A stretch of 55,985 bases of DNA from Syntrophales bacterium (lineage in GTDB: Bacteria > Desulfobacterota > Syntrophia > Syntrophales > UBA2210). Location of the stretch: positions 1-55,985 of the forward strand of contig JAQULO010000006.1 of the NCBI GenBank assembly GCA_028718565.1. The letters are read 5' to 3'. How positions within the stretch are numbered: the first letter of the stretch is position 1; the number at the start of each line of letters is the position of its first letter. Under the pieces are notes generated by a model. The model was given only the letters and a program-made list of their open reading frames with translations. It was not told the DNA's origin and searched no databases. A program made the translations under genes and the position numbers. This document shows positions 7,700-16,475 of this stretch, in pieces.

Positions 7700-8422
7700 C
7701 TACATACCCCTCTTCAAGGCCGCAAATACACGGGATACGTCAAGCACGTCCTGAATATATATGTGGTCAGCTTCCATGAAGATATGTGCCACCCTGTCCT
7801 CCATTTCGCCAGTATCTAAGTCACCAGCCACCTTTCTGTCCAGAGCATGCACAATGAATTCACGATTCTCTATATCTATCGTTATGGTGCCCGGGGTAAG
7901 GGTTATGGAGTTGGCCAGCGCCACCCATGATATGTCGCTTTCCAGTTTCGTCCTGAAGGTAATGATCTGAGGATCTATCGGCATCCTTGGCGATAGAGCC
8001 AGATAGGCGACATAAAAATTGGCCGTCACGATTTCACGCAGGAGCCAGGGGATATAAAAAAGAAATCTCTGAGCAATAACACGGCCATCCCCTACCCTCA
8101 CATTGGCGAACAGCAGATCGTGGCTGAGATACGCGACGATCAGCGAACAGATGACGCCGAGAGAGAGGTGAAAGGTATCGAACTTCCCGGACAGCAGCGC
8201 CCAGAATGCCAGCAGCATCACGAAGGTGGCAAAGAAGTTCTGGAAACCGGACCGTGTCGCCTGGGCACCCTTCAGGATGCCCTGAACCTTTTTCTCCTCC
8301 ATCCATCGCGTCTCGGATGTCAACCTCGTGGCCGTATCAAGCAGGCCGACGGCCTGCACCTTCGCGTTTTCCAGGATACGAAAGGCATCATCCGCCGCAT
8401 GGATAAAAAGCGTTACTTCCAT
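7700..8422 (-). CDS. mrpE: Mrp-type antiporter subunit E with N-terminal extension
   Basis: This 240-residue protein contains the MrpE core in its C-terminal two thirds: two hydrophobic helices (FFATFVMLLAFWALLSGKF and LSLGVICSLIVAYLSHDLL), then YIPWLLREIVTANFYVAYLAL and the SITLTPGTITIDIE motif diagnostic of MrpE. Usual family members are about 160 residues. The extra 70 or so residues at the N-terminus are soluble and partly helical (HAADDAFRILENAKVQAVGL) and match nothing I recognise. The ATG at 8422 lies 4 bases after the stop of the upstream stress-protein gene; an in-frame ATG at 8476 would overlap that gene by 50 bases and is less likely. Confidence 0.88.
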   Translation of the reverse strand: MEVTLFIHAADDAFRILENAKVQAVGLLDTATRLTSETRWMEEKKVQGILKGAQATRSGFQNFFATFVMLLAFWALLSGKFDTFHLSLGVICSLIVAYLSHDLLFANVRVGDGRVIAQRFLFYIPWLLREIVTANFYVAYLALSPRMPIDPQIITFRTKLESDISWVALANSITLTPGTITIDIENREFIVHALDRKVAGDLDTGEMEDRVAHIFMEADHIYIQDVLDVSRVFAALKRGM

Positions 8423-8426
8423 AGTC

Positions 8427-9170
8427 TCAATCGCCCTCAGCGGTAAGCGGTACAAAGAATACCGGAACAGCCGCATTTCTTATAAGAGTATCGACCTTGC
8501 TTTTTTTGAATATTCGCTCCATGACGGATCTCCTGGTGTCTGATCCCACGACAATAACGCTTCCCCGGTAATCCTCGGATGCCGTTACGATCTCTTCCGC
8601 CACATCGCCGGCATAGATATGCGACTCCGCGTTGATACCTTCGTTCAAACAGATCTTACGGGTATGTTCTAACCGCTCTTTCAGCTCTCTCATATCTTTT
8701 ACGGTGAGCTTCTCGCTGATAACGTGGATAATATCAAGTTCATATACAAATTCACCGAGCTCAAGAATCTGTACCATGGCCTTTTCAGAGGCGGGGGACC
8801 AGTCGGTGGCGAAGATGACGTGGTCCAACAACCCGTCGCCTGAGGTGCTCCGGTCTATGACAAGGACCGGCAGCGGTGATTTCAGGGCGAGATCTCTGAA
8901 GGTGGCCTCATGAAACCCCTTGTCAAGGTCGATTACGATACAGGACACCCTCTCCTGCTGTGCGGCAGCCATAATCTCTCTATAAGAGAAAGCCCTGATT
9001 GTCTTTGTTTTGAATTGAATTTCCAGATCGGGGAACTCGTTCGTCCGCCCCTCCGAGGAGGCAGGCAACGCGAATACAACACGGTCGAACAGCTTCTTTT
9101 TCAGCGGCAAGAGTCCCTTAAAGAGACCAAAAGGCGAATCGCACTCACTCAGATCAGTCACATACAGCAA
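8427..9170 (-). CDS. Universal stress protein family protein linked to the antiporter operon
   Basis: This 247-residue protein has two UspA-like halves. The N-terminal half is degenerate; the C-terminal half has the full alternating beta/alpha pattern (HVIFATDWSPASEKAMVQIL at about 115-134, IHVISEKL, then VIVVGSDTRRSVMERIFKKS). The ATP-binding G-2x-G-9x-G(S/T) motif is not complete. It appears to start at TTG (9170) after GGGGGAAAAGG. It ends 4 bases before mrpE and so is probably the first gene of the antiporter transcription unit, suggesting it senses or modulates the transporter; that role is inference. Confidence 0.8.
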   Translation of the reverse strand: MLYVTDLSECDSPFGLFKGLLPLKKKLFDRVVFALPASSEGRTNEFPDLEIQFKTKTIRAFSYREIMAAAQQERVSCIVIDLDKGFHEATFRDLALKSPLPVLVIDRSTSGDGLLDHVIFATDWSPASEKAMVQILELGEFVYELDIIHVISEKLTVKDMRELKERLEHTRKICLNEGINAESHIYAGDVAEEIVTASEDYRGSVIVVGSDTRRSVMERIFKKSKVDTLIRNAAVPVFFVPLTAEGD

Positions 9171-9212
9171 TTTTACCTTTTCCCCCTTGGTGAAAATATA
9201 CCCTATGTAGCC

Positions 9213-10094
9213 TTACAGTGTGACACTCGCAGGAACCAGCAGACTAGGAAGCACTGAATGTTTGGTCAATTTTGTAGCAACAGATCCCAATAACATCTCT
9301 TTCAGGGGGCTTTTACCTGTCGTACCTGCAACAATCATTGTGGCCTCCCGTTCACTCGCCGCCTTTTCTATCTGCTCGAATGTACTGCCCACATAGAGAT
9401 GCGACTCGGCTTCTATGCCCTCTTTCTCAAAACGGGAGCAAACCTCCTCCAGCTTCTGCTTGTTCTCCTTCCGAAGGGACTGTATCTCCATCGCCGACGG
9501 ACTCTTGAATTCCTTCTCACCAATCACATGAACGGCTATCACCTTCTTCAAAACACCCTTGAACGAAAGGAGATACTCCACGGCTTTTTCACTGGCGGGA
9601 GACCAGTCCATGGTAAGCAGGGGCCTCTCGAACGGACGCTCGTTCACCTTTCCGGAGGGAAGCATGTATTTGTACACCAGGACCGGGGTAGACGTTCGCT
9701 CAAGTATTTCCAGGGTCTCGGAACCGCCATACAGTTCTTCAAATGTCCCCCTCTTGTGGCGGCCCGTAACGATGAGGTCCACTTTTTCTTCAGCCGCCGT
9801 AGATATTATCTTCGGAAGCGGGTTCCCTACAACAATATAGGCGCCTACTTCCATTCCCTGCTCAAAAAGACTCTCTGCCCAGTCTATAAAGCGGACGTTC
9901 GCCATCTCACGGAGCTTTACCTCCTCATCCTTGAGGTATCCCTTGCCGCGGTGCATGGCAACCTTGTCCCGCCCTATGACATGTAGAAACACCGCATGGT
10001 TAAAACCCGCCTTTCTCAGATCCATCAAAGACTGGAGGGCATCAAACCACAACTCCTCAAACTGGGTCACAAAAAGCAATTTTTTGTCTTTCAT
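9213..10094 (-). CDS. Tandem-domain universal stress protein
   Basis: This 293-residue protein has two Usp domains. Domain 1 covers residues 1-145 (KKLLFVTQFEELWFDALQSL; DLIVTGRHKRGTFEELYGGS). Domain 2 covers 155-290 (LLTMDWSPASEKAVEYLLSF; MIVAGTTGKSPLKEMLLGSV), which carries a G-x2-G-like nucleotide loop. The second domain is similar to the C-terminal half of the neighbouring stress protein (shared WSPASEKA), so the pair probably arose by duplication. AAAGGA precedes the ATG. It lies between a receiver protein and the antiporter operon on the same strand. Confidence 0.88.
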   Translation of the reverse strand: MKDKKLLFVTQFEELWFDALQSLMDLRKAGFNHAVFLHVIGRDKVAMHRGKGYLKDEEVKLREMANVRFIDWAESLFEQGMEVGAYIVVGNPLPKIISTAAEEKVDLIVTGRHKRGTFEELYGGSETLEILERTSTPVLVYKYMLPSGKVNERPFERPLLTMDWSPASEKAVEYLLSFKGVLKKVIAVHVIGEKEFKSPSAMEIQSLRKENKQKLEEVCSRFEKEGIEAESHLYVGSTFEQIEKAASEREATMIVAGTTGKSPLKEMLLGSVATKLTKHSVLPSLLVPASVTL

Positions 10095-10127
10095 TGTATC
10101 CTTTGCCTACCGATATTCTATTAATTT

Positions 10128-10520
10128 TTAACCTATCAGACCCTTTACGGTCTCCGCCAGTTCCAGCGGTTCAACCGGCTTTTCCATGTAAACATCCGGT
10201 TCCGGTATTGGTTGATCGCCAAACTCCGTGAGCGCCTCCTGAGAACGGAGGAAGGTGCGTTTCGCGATTCCGGACAGGATAATAACCGGGATATTCTTGA
10301 GGGACTCATCACTCTTAAGCTCCCGATACATACGGATACCACTCTGTTTCGGCATCAGGACATCCAGTATTATCAGATCGGGGGACTCGTCTCTCGCCAT
10401 GGAGAGTCCTGCCTCACCGTTTCTTGCTACCAGGGGAGTATATCCATTCTCTTCCAAAACCGTTTTGACAAACATGGTAATATCGGGATCATCATCAACG
10501 GTAAGAACTCTTCTCGACAT
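10128..10520 (-). CDS. Single-domain response regulator (CheY-like receiver)
   Basis: This 130-residue protein is a receiver domain with no output domain. Acidic pocket residues are in VLTVDDDPD (D10-D11), the phosphoacceptor is D53 in LIILDVLMPKQSG, the conserved Ser is in VIILSG, and the lysine is in MEKPVEP. Between these is an insert of about ten residues (TEFGDQPIPEPDV). It follows two histidine kinase genes on the same strand, so it is a likely phosphorylation partner. AGGAGGCCTGT precedes the ATG. Confidence 0.9.
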   Translation of the reverse strand: MSRRVLTVDDDPDITMFVKTVLEENGYTPLVARNGEAGLSMARDESPDLIILDVLMPKQSGIRMYRELKSDESLKNIPVIILSGIAKRTFLRSQEALTEFGDQPIPEPDVYMEKPVEPLELAETVKGLIG

Positions 10521-10550
10521 TACAGGCCTCCTTTATCCCTTAATTGTTTC

Positions 10551-10572
10551 GAGTCTCGCGTTGTGAGTCTCG
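10551..10572. repeat. Direct repeat GAGTCTCG upstream of the receiver gene
   Basis: The octamer GAGTCTCG occurs at 10551-10558 and 10565-10572, 14 bases apart from start to start, 31 bases upstream of the receiver start codon. Tandem repeats in such a place may be a regulator binding site, but 8-base repeats can also occur by chance. Confidence 0.35.
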
Positions 10573-10641
10573 GAATTTTTATATCTGACTTTGGTCCTAT
10601 CTATGGTCCACGAGGACCAGGAAACTGTGCCCTTACCCTCC

Positions 10642-12162
10642 CTACGGCACCTTCCTATAGGGAAGCCGTACGGTGAAGGCGGATCCCTTCCCCACCTCGG
10701 ACAGAATATCTATGCTGCCGCCGTGTTCATATACCAACTTCTGAATGACCAACAGGCCCAGGCCGGTGCCCTTCCCCCCCTTTGTGCTGAAGAAGGCCGT
10801 AAATATCTTGCTTCTGACCTCTTCGTCCATTCCGCAGCCGTTATCGGCCACCTCAAATCTAATGATATTGCCCTTCTCAAGCCGCGTCTTCACCCTAACT
10901 TCATGTTGCTTGGTATTGTCATAATCGAATATACAGGCATCAATGGCATTCGACACCAGATTAAGCAGCGTGCGATGAACCATGTCCGGGTCCATCGACA
11001 CCTCTCTTACACGTGGACCAAAATCCCTCACAACCTTAATCTGGTTCTCCATTGCCATCCCCTCCATCAGTTCACAGACATCTTCGACAATGTCATTGGG
11101 ATGGCAACTTCTGTATTCCGGCGCACGCTCCCTAGAATATGCGAGAAGATCGAAAACGAGGGAAGAAATCCGCCCTACATTCTTCTCGACCATACACCAG
11201 CCCGCTCTTAGCTTATCGGTGTCATTCTTGTCAAGACCAATATTGACGATATAGGTCCCCCCCTTGAGACCGGTCAATATGTTTTTGATGTAGTGGGCCA
11301 GCCGGGCAACCGTCTGGCCGATCGCCGCCAGTCTTTCGGACTTGACCAGTTCCTGTTCAAGGTGCTTTATCTCGCTGAGATCCTGGAAAAAACCGACACT
11401 TCCGATGATATCTTCACCATCATACAGGAGCGTTGTGGAAAACCTCACGGGCACATCACTCTTATTCTTCCGGCAAATGGTGATCTCTTTCCACCCCACA
11501 TCCCCCATATCCTTTCCGCTCTTGAACATCAGACTGAAGACATCCGCTATCTCCGGGGGGAACAGATTCGCAAAATCCGTCTTCCGCACAACTTCAATTC
11601 GGGAAACACCAAAGATGGCTTCCGCCCCCGGGTTAAATACAACGATGATGCCGTTTTCATCAGTGGCGACAATCCCATCGTTGGAACTGGTTATCAGTTT
11701 ATCCTGGAAATCGGATTTTCTCTTTACCTCCCCTATGGCTATATGACACATGTTTTCCAGATCCAGCGTGTACGCCCTGAGCTTTTCCCGTATAACAAGC
11801 TTTTCCTTGGCCCTCTTCAGTGCTATCTGTAGCGCTTCTTCTCTGACCGGCTTGTTGACAAAATCTGAAGCACCATACCGCAGGGCATCTATAGCGGAAT
11901 CCATATCTCCGTGACCGGTAATAACAATAACCTCGGCGTCAGGGTTGGTGTTCTTCACCCTCTTCAGGACATCAAGCCCATCAATACCCGGCATCCTCAG
12001 ATCGGTCAGGACAATCAGAGGAGATTCCCTCTCGAAGGCCTCGAGACCTTTCTCGCCGGAGGCGGCGGTGATAACATCATACCCGTCACTCCTAAGAGAA
12101 AGGGAAAGGACTTCGAGGATATCCTCTTCATCGTCGATCAATAAAATTTTGTCCATCTTCAT
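10642..12162 (-). CDS. Hybrid receiver-PAS-histidine kinase
   Basis: This 506-residue cytoplasmic signalling protein has a receiver domain at 1-120 (acidic residues D10-D11, phosphoacceptor D54 in VLTDLRMPG, lysine in NKPV), a coiled linker, a PAS domain at about 155-265 (GIVATDENGIIVVFNPGAEA), a HisKA region with H290 in VARLAHYIKNILTG and an HATPase domain (N box NLVSNAIDAC, G1 VADNGCGMD, G2 GKGTGLGL). With the receiver at the N-terminus it is a receiver-controlled kinase. ATG at codon 1 or 3 may be the start. It lies between the larger kinase and the single-domain receiver, so the three may form a phosphorelay upstream of the stress-protein/antiporter genes. Confidence 0.9.
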   Translation of the reverse strand: MKMDKILLIDDEEDILEVLSLSLRSDGYDVITAASGEKGLEAFERESPLIVLTDLRMPGIDGLDVLKRVKNTNPDAEVIVITGHGDMDSAIDALRYGASDFVNKPVREEALQIALKRAKEKLVIREKLRAYTLDLENMCHIAIGEVKRKSDFQDKLITSSNDGIVATDENGIIVVFNPGAEAIFGVSRIEVVRKTDFANLFPPEIADVFSLMFKSGKDMGDVGWKEITICRKNKSDVPVRFSTTLLYDGEDIIGSVGFFQDLSEIKHLEQELVKSERLAAIGQTVARLAHYIKNILTGLKGGTYIVNIGLDKNDTDKLRAGWCMVEKNVGRISSLVFDLLAYSRERAPEYRSCHPNDIVEDVCELMEGMAMENQIKVVRDFGPRVREVSMDPDMVHRTLLNLVSNAIDACIFDYDNTKQHEVRVKTRLEKGNIIRFEVADNGCGMDEEVRSKIFTAFFSTKGGKGTGLGLLVIQKLVYEHGGSIDILSEVGKGSAFTVRLPYRKVP

Positions 12163-12313
12163 AACGGTATCTCAACCGGGTAAAGTGCGGTGCTGAAAGC
12201 TACCACAAAAGCGCAAATATCAGAAGTACTAAAAAGGGCATAAAAAGGTAACTATTTCTTGTTTTTCTCGTGCCCCCTGTTTTCTCAGCGAGCTTTTCAC
12301 CTCACGACAGACG

Positions 12314-14779
12314 TTAAGGAACTGCGGGAAAGGTCAATCTGAACGTTGTTCCCACGCCGGCCTCGCTGTCCACCGCAATGGTGCCGCCATAACCGGTGAC
12401 GATACCGTAGCTGATGCTCATTCCCAGTCCCGTCCCTTCTCCCGGCTTTTTGGTTGTAAAAAAGGGTTCAAATACCTTATTCTTTACATCCTCAGACATA
12501 CCTGTTCCATTGTCGGAGACGGTGACAATAACCAGACCCTTTTCCAGGAAAGAGCTTATCCTCAGCATTTTCGCGTCCCCTTCACCATGTTGGCCGCTTT
12601 CGTCCAGGGCGTCCCTCGCATTGACAACAAGATTCATAAAGACCTGTTCCAACCTGTTGTGATCGGCCAGGATAGGGGGAAGCCCTTCGGCAAGGGTCAG
12701 GTCCACCTCTATCTCGTGCACCTTAAGCTGTTGCCCCAGTATCTTGAAGATATCTCTAATGGGGTTGTTTATGTCTATCCTCTTCCCTTTGACATCCGAT
12801 TTTCTGACAAAGTCCTTCATGTGTCGTATAGTTTGGGCCGCCCTCTGGACATTTTTCTCAATCTGCCCGGCAATGGTATAGAGATCCTCTTTTTTTATTT
12901 CTTCGTTTTTTTTAACTGTTTTTGCCAGAAAGTCTGACGCTACCTGGATCACATTGAGCGGTTGACTGATCTCGTGGGCAATCCCTGAAGCCATCGTCCC
13001 AAGGGTGACCATTTTGCTGGCCTGTATCAGCTGTGTCTCTTTCTCCACGCTCTCGCTGACATCGGGCGTAACCACAATCAGACAGTCCCTCCCCATAAAG
13101 ATGACCGCGCTGACATGCAGGTTGACATAGAAGGAGGTCCTATCCTTTTTCCGGTAGAGTTTACTGGAATAGAAGGCTGACTGATTGGAAGAGATCGCCT
13201 CAAGCCCCTCAAGCACCTCCTGATCAATATTGGCCCCAAGGTCCGCAAATGACATCTTCAGGAACTCATCCTTCGAGTATCCGTAGCACCCAAGAGCGGT
13301 CGCGTTCACGTCCAGGATCTTCAGGCTCTCCCGGTCGACGATGATGATGGGGCTTGGATCGGCGTTAAACATAGTCCGGTATTTTTCTTCAGATTTTTCC
13401 AGCTCGTGATACGACTCCTCCAGTTTTCTCGTCTTCTCTTTGACCTTTCGCTCCAGTCTCTGGCTGAACCTTGCGGTCGCAGAGTGGAGTCCGGCATTTT
13501 CAATCGCCAGGGCGACGTGATTACAGATAACGGGGAACAGGTTTTTGTCATCTTCAGAAAACCGGGGTGATGTGTGGCTGGACACCCTCATGACGCCGAA
13601 GACGCGCTCCTTTGACGCGAGGGGCATATATGCCGCCGATTTTAATCCTTCGTCCAGGAATTCCCTGCAGGGCGCATTGTCGCCGGTTATCTCCTCAAAA
13701 AACAACATCTTATTTTTCTCGGCCACTTGAGCGATAACGACATCGGGACCGACATCGTTTCCTTCCCGATAAAATTCCTGGGTATATCCGAAGGAATATG
13801 TAGCGCGGAACACGCCTCCCTTCCTGCGCATATATATCCCCAGGCTATCGATATCATCAAAACTTCTGAAGATCCCCACACCGGCTACGCGGATTCTCTC
13901 AAAAGGGTCAAGCGTGGCGCTCAGGGCCGAGGTCACATTCCACAAGATCGAGAGATACCGGAGGTTTTTTTCGCGTTCATCATCCAGGAGCTTGGAATCG
14001 GTCCTGTCCCAGAAGGTTTCAATGGCGCCGTAAATATTTCCATCGGGGTCCTTTATCGGGGCGGCCGTGAAGTACAGCCATCTGCCGCCCTCGCCCATCT
14101 GGGGGTAAAAGTCCTCCGACTCGTAGCCCCCTTCGATGAGGAGGGACCGGCGTCCCCGGTCGCCATAATATTTCCGTATCTCGGCCTCACCGGCGCCATC
14201 CACTATCAGATCCGCCATTATAGGCTTCTCTCCCGTGTAGAATGCCTGCCAGTGTCTCTTCGTCCCTATCATCTCTTCGGCCCTGTGACCGGTGAGCCTT
14301 TCAAGAGCGGTGTTCCAGTGTGTGATCGCGTGGTCTTCATTGATAACAAAGGTGGGGATGGTGCTCCCTTGGACTATCTGTAGGAGGGTCCTCTCCTTTT
14401 CCTCAAATTTCAGCTCCATTATGCCAAGATGACGAGCCCTCTCTTTGACAATGACCCGGTACTGCCGGGATATGCCCCGGGAGAGGAGCGCGGCTATAAG
14501 GAGAAGGAGAATAACGGAAAGGATAAGGATTATGACAACGGCTTTAAGCCAGGCCCTGGTATCGCGCTCTCCCCCCTCGGTGGTAATGCCTGCCGCTTGG
14601 CCTCCATTCTGGAAGGTCGTATCATGCTTCGTCAGAGGTTCTTCTATCGTGAAGACGCCCTCGATCAGGAGAAGGGCTATAAGCGCCAGGGGGATCACGA
14701 TAAGCAGAAAGAATATCTTCGCCGTATCAAAGGCCCGTGCCTTTGTCAGTATGCGCTCGTCTTTATCGATATCCGTCAT
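12314..14779 (-). CDS. Membrane-anchored PAS-GAF-PAS sensor histidine kinase
   Basis: This 821-residue kinase has two membrane helices (about 21-43 and 78-100) flanking a short outside loop of about 35 residues, too small for a typical periplasmic sensor. A PAS domain (130-265), a GAF domain (about 280-430), a coiled coil (435-470) and a second PAS (470-580) follow. HisKA has H602 in ASGIAHEISQPLNVI, and HATPase shows NLVVNARDALDES, VSDNGTGM and GEGTGLGMS. GAF and PAS suggest sensing of small cytoplasmic ligands or redox state. It lies 50 bases downstream of the MrpA/NuoL-like gene on the same strand, which points to control or monitoring of the ion-translocating system; that is inference. 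Confidence 0.9.
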   Translation of the reverse strand: MTDIDKDERILTKARAFDTAKIFFLLIVIPLALIALLLIEGVFTIEEPLTKHDTTFQNGGQAAGITTEGGERDTRAWLKAVVIILILSVILLLLIAALLSRGISRQYRVIVKERARHLGIMELKFEEKERTLLQIVQGSTIPTFVINEDHAITHWNTALERLTGHRAEEMIGTKRHWQAFYTGEKPIMADLIVDGAGEAEIRKYYGDRGRRSLLIEGGYESEDFYPQMGEGGRWLYFTAAPIKDPDGNIYGAIETFWDRTDSKLLDDEREKNLRYLSILWNVTSALSATLDPFERIRVAGVGIFRSFDDIDSLGIYMRRKGGVFRATYSFGYTQEFYREGNDVGPDVVIAQVAEKNKMLFFEEITGDNAPCREFLDEGLKSAAYMPLASKERVFGVMRVSSHTSPRFSEDDKNLFPVICNHVALAIENAGLHSATARFSQRLERKVKEKTRKLEESYHELEKSEEKYRTMFNADPSPIIIVDRESLKILDVNATALGCYGYSKDEFLKMSFADLGANIDQEVLEGLEAISSNQSAFYSSKLYRKKDRTSFYVNLHVSAVIFMGRDCLIVVTPDVSESVEKETQLIQASKMVTLGTMASGIAHEISQPLNVIQVASDFLAKTVKKNEEIKKEDLYTIAGQIEKNVQRAAQTIRHMKDFVRKSDVKGKRIDINNPIRDIFKILGQQLKVHEIEVDLTLAEGLPPILADHNRLEQVFMNLVVNARDALDESGQHGEGDAKMLRISSFLEKGLVIVTVSDNGTGMSEDVKNKVFEPFFTTKKPGEGTGLGMSISYGIVTGYGGTIAVDSEAGVGTTFRLTFPAVP

Positions 14780-14829
14780 GATATCTGCCCCCTATTCCCC
14801 GCAAACGGCAAGGAATGACAAGAAAAACA

Positions 14830-16311
14830 CTATCCGCCCATGACGGCCCTCGCGGTCATCCGCGCAAGTTCAAGAAAGAACCCGGGACGGACAAACAACA
14901 GGAACGAGAGGGCGGCGGTCAGTACGGGTGGAATAACCGCGCAGATGTGGGCCTCGTTGAACCGCGTTGAGGCATCAAAGTTGGGTCCGCTGGAGAAGAA
15001 GGCGTTGTACGTTATCGGCAGGAAGTAGGCCGCATTTAAAAGAGAGCTGGTCAGGATAACGACCAGGATAGGAATCTGGCCTGCCTCGATGCAGCCCAGC
15101 GCGAGGTACCACTTGCTGATGAAACCACCCATCGGGGGTATGCCGATGACACTCAGTGATCCGAAGAAAAACGCCGTCATGGTGACGGGCATCATCTTTC
15201 CTATCCCCTTAATCTCACTGATCTTCTTGAAACCGGTATGGGCAATGATGGCGCCGGCGCAGAAGAAGAGGGTTATCTTCCCGAAGGCATGCATGACGAT
15301 ATGGATAACACCTCCCGTCATCCCCATGACGCTGAGCAACCCTCCGGCCATGACGACGTATGAAAGCTGGCTTACCGTCGAGTACGCAAGCCGCGCCTTC
15401 AGGTCATCCTGTTTGAGGGCGAACAGGGAACCGACGATAATCGTAACGGATATGAGGTAGAGGAGAAACACATCGAGAGAAAGGGCGTGCATGAGATCGA
15501 TCCCGAATATGTGAAAGCACACCCGCAGAACGGAAAAGACTCCCACCTTGACAACCGCGACGGCATGCAGAAGCGCGCTGACCGGTGTCGGGGCCACCAT
15601 GGCGGAGGGGAGCCATGAGTGTGTGGGCATGATGGCGGCCTTACCGATACCCGCGATGAAGAGCACGAAGGTAAGGATGAGTATCGGCCCTCCCGCCTTC
15701 CCCGCCAGGATGCCCTGGTCCGCGAAATCCAGAGTGCCTGCAAAATAATATGTGATGATCATCGCGGGAAGAAAAAACGCTATGGATGTCCCCATAAGAT
15801 AGGTCAGGTACTTTCTTCCCGCAAACCGAGCCTCCGGGTCCTGATGGTGGGTGACCAGAGAATAGGTGGAAAGCGACAGCATCTCGTAAAACATATACAG
15901 CGTGAGGAGGTTGGCGGAGAACGCGACACCGACAGCCGAAGAAAGTGCCAGCGCGAAGAACGCGAAGTATCTCGTCTGCGAGTGCTCCTTTAGCGTCCGC
16001 ATGTAACCGATCGAATAAATGGTCGTGACGATCCACAGAGAGGAGGCCACCAGCGCAAACAGGAGCCCGAGAGGATCAACCCTAAGGGCGATACTCACAC
16101 CCGGAAGAACCTCGATAAGGTTGAAGGCCAACGTCTTTCCGGCGAGGACCACCGGCAGCATGGAAACAATGATACCGAATTTGATCAGCGCGATCGTAAT
16201 AGAGCAGGACTCTCTCAGATTGGAGTTCCTCCCGCAGAGGATAATAAGAAGTGAGCCAAAGAGCGAAACGACAACAGCCAACAGTGGTTTCAGAGATACA
16301 ATGGTTTCCAT
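14830..16311 (-). CDS. MrpA/NuoL-like proton-channel subunit (detached from the antiporter operon)
   Basis: This 493-residue protein has about 14 membrane helices. The motif THSWLPSAMVAPTPVSALLH matches the NuoL/MrpA subtype (PTPVSAL), unlike MrpD in this window (APSAASAL). The conserved lysine helix AVAVVKVGVFSVLR and the ALKQDDLKARLAYSTVSQLS segment are present. It ends before the MrpA C-terminal region, whose equivalents are encoded separately at 6082-6372 and 6369-6614. It is thus the likely channel part of a split MrpA, although it is separated from the other subunits by two kinases, a receiver and two stress proteins, all on the same strand. It could alternatively serve another complex. 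Confidence 0.85.
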   Translation of the reverse strand: METIVSLKPLLAVVVSLFGSLLIILCGRNSNLRESCSITIALIKFGIIVSMLPVVLAGKTLAFNLIEVLPGVSIALRVDPLGLLFALVASSLWIVTTIYSIGYMRTLKEHSQTRYFAFFALALSSAVGVAFSANLLTLYMFYEMLSLSTYSLVTHHQDPEARFAGRKYLTYLMGTSIAFFLPAMIITYYFAGTLDFADQGILAGKAGGPILILTFVLFIAGIGKAAIMPTHSWLPSAMVAPTPVSALLHAVAVVKVGVFSVLRVCFHIFGIDLMHALSLDVFLLYLISVTIIVGSLFALKQDDLKARLAYSTVSQLSYVVMAGGLLSVMGMTGGVIHIVMHAFGKITLFFCAGAIIAHTGFKKISEIKGIGKMMPVTMTAFFFGSLSVIGIPPMGGFISKWYLALGCIEAGQIPILVVILTSSLLNAAYFLPITYNAFFSSGPNFDASTRFNEAHICAVIPPVLTAALSFLLFVRPGFFLELARMTARAVMGG

Positions 16312-16475
16312 GAAATGACGTTATCCCCCCTTGTGGCTACAAAAGAAGTCCCAGTCTTCATTTTCACATGCGCTACTTAGCAATTATCCCCGGGGTTTTT
16401 CAAGCACTTTTTAAGGCGCCGGTCACGATTGCATACCCGGAGGTGATTTTTTGAAAAAGCAACGCGGGAGCGATC

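Noticed and set aside
7217-9170. Mrp cluster as part of a membrane-bound hydrogenase (Mbh) or complex I
   Set aside because: No hydrogenase large/small subunit, NuoB/C/D/H/I or ferredoxin-like gene is in or near the cluster on this strand.
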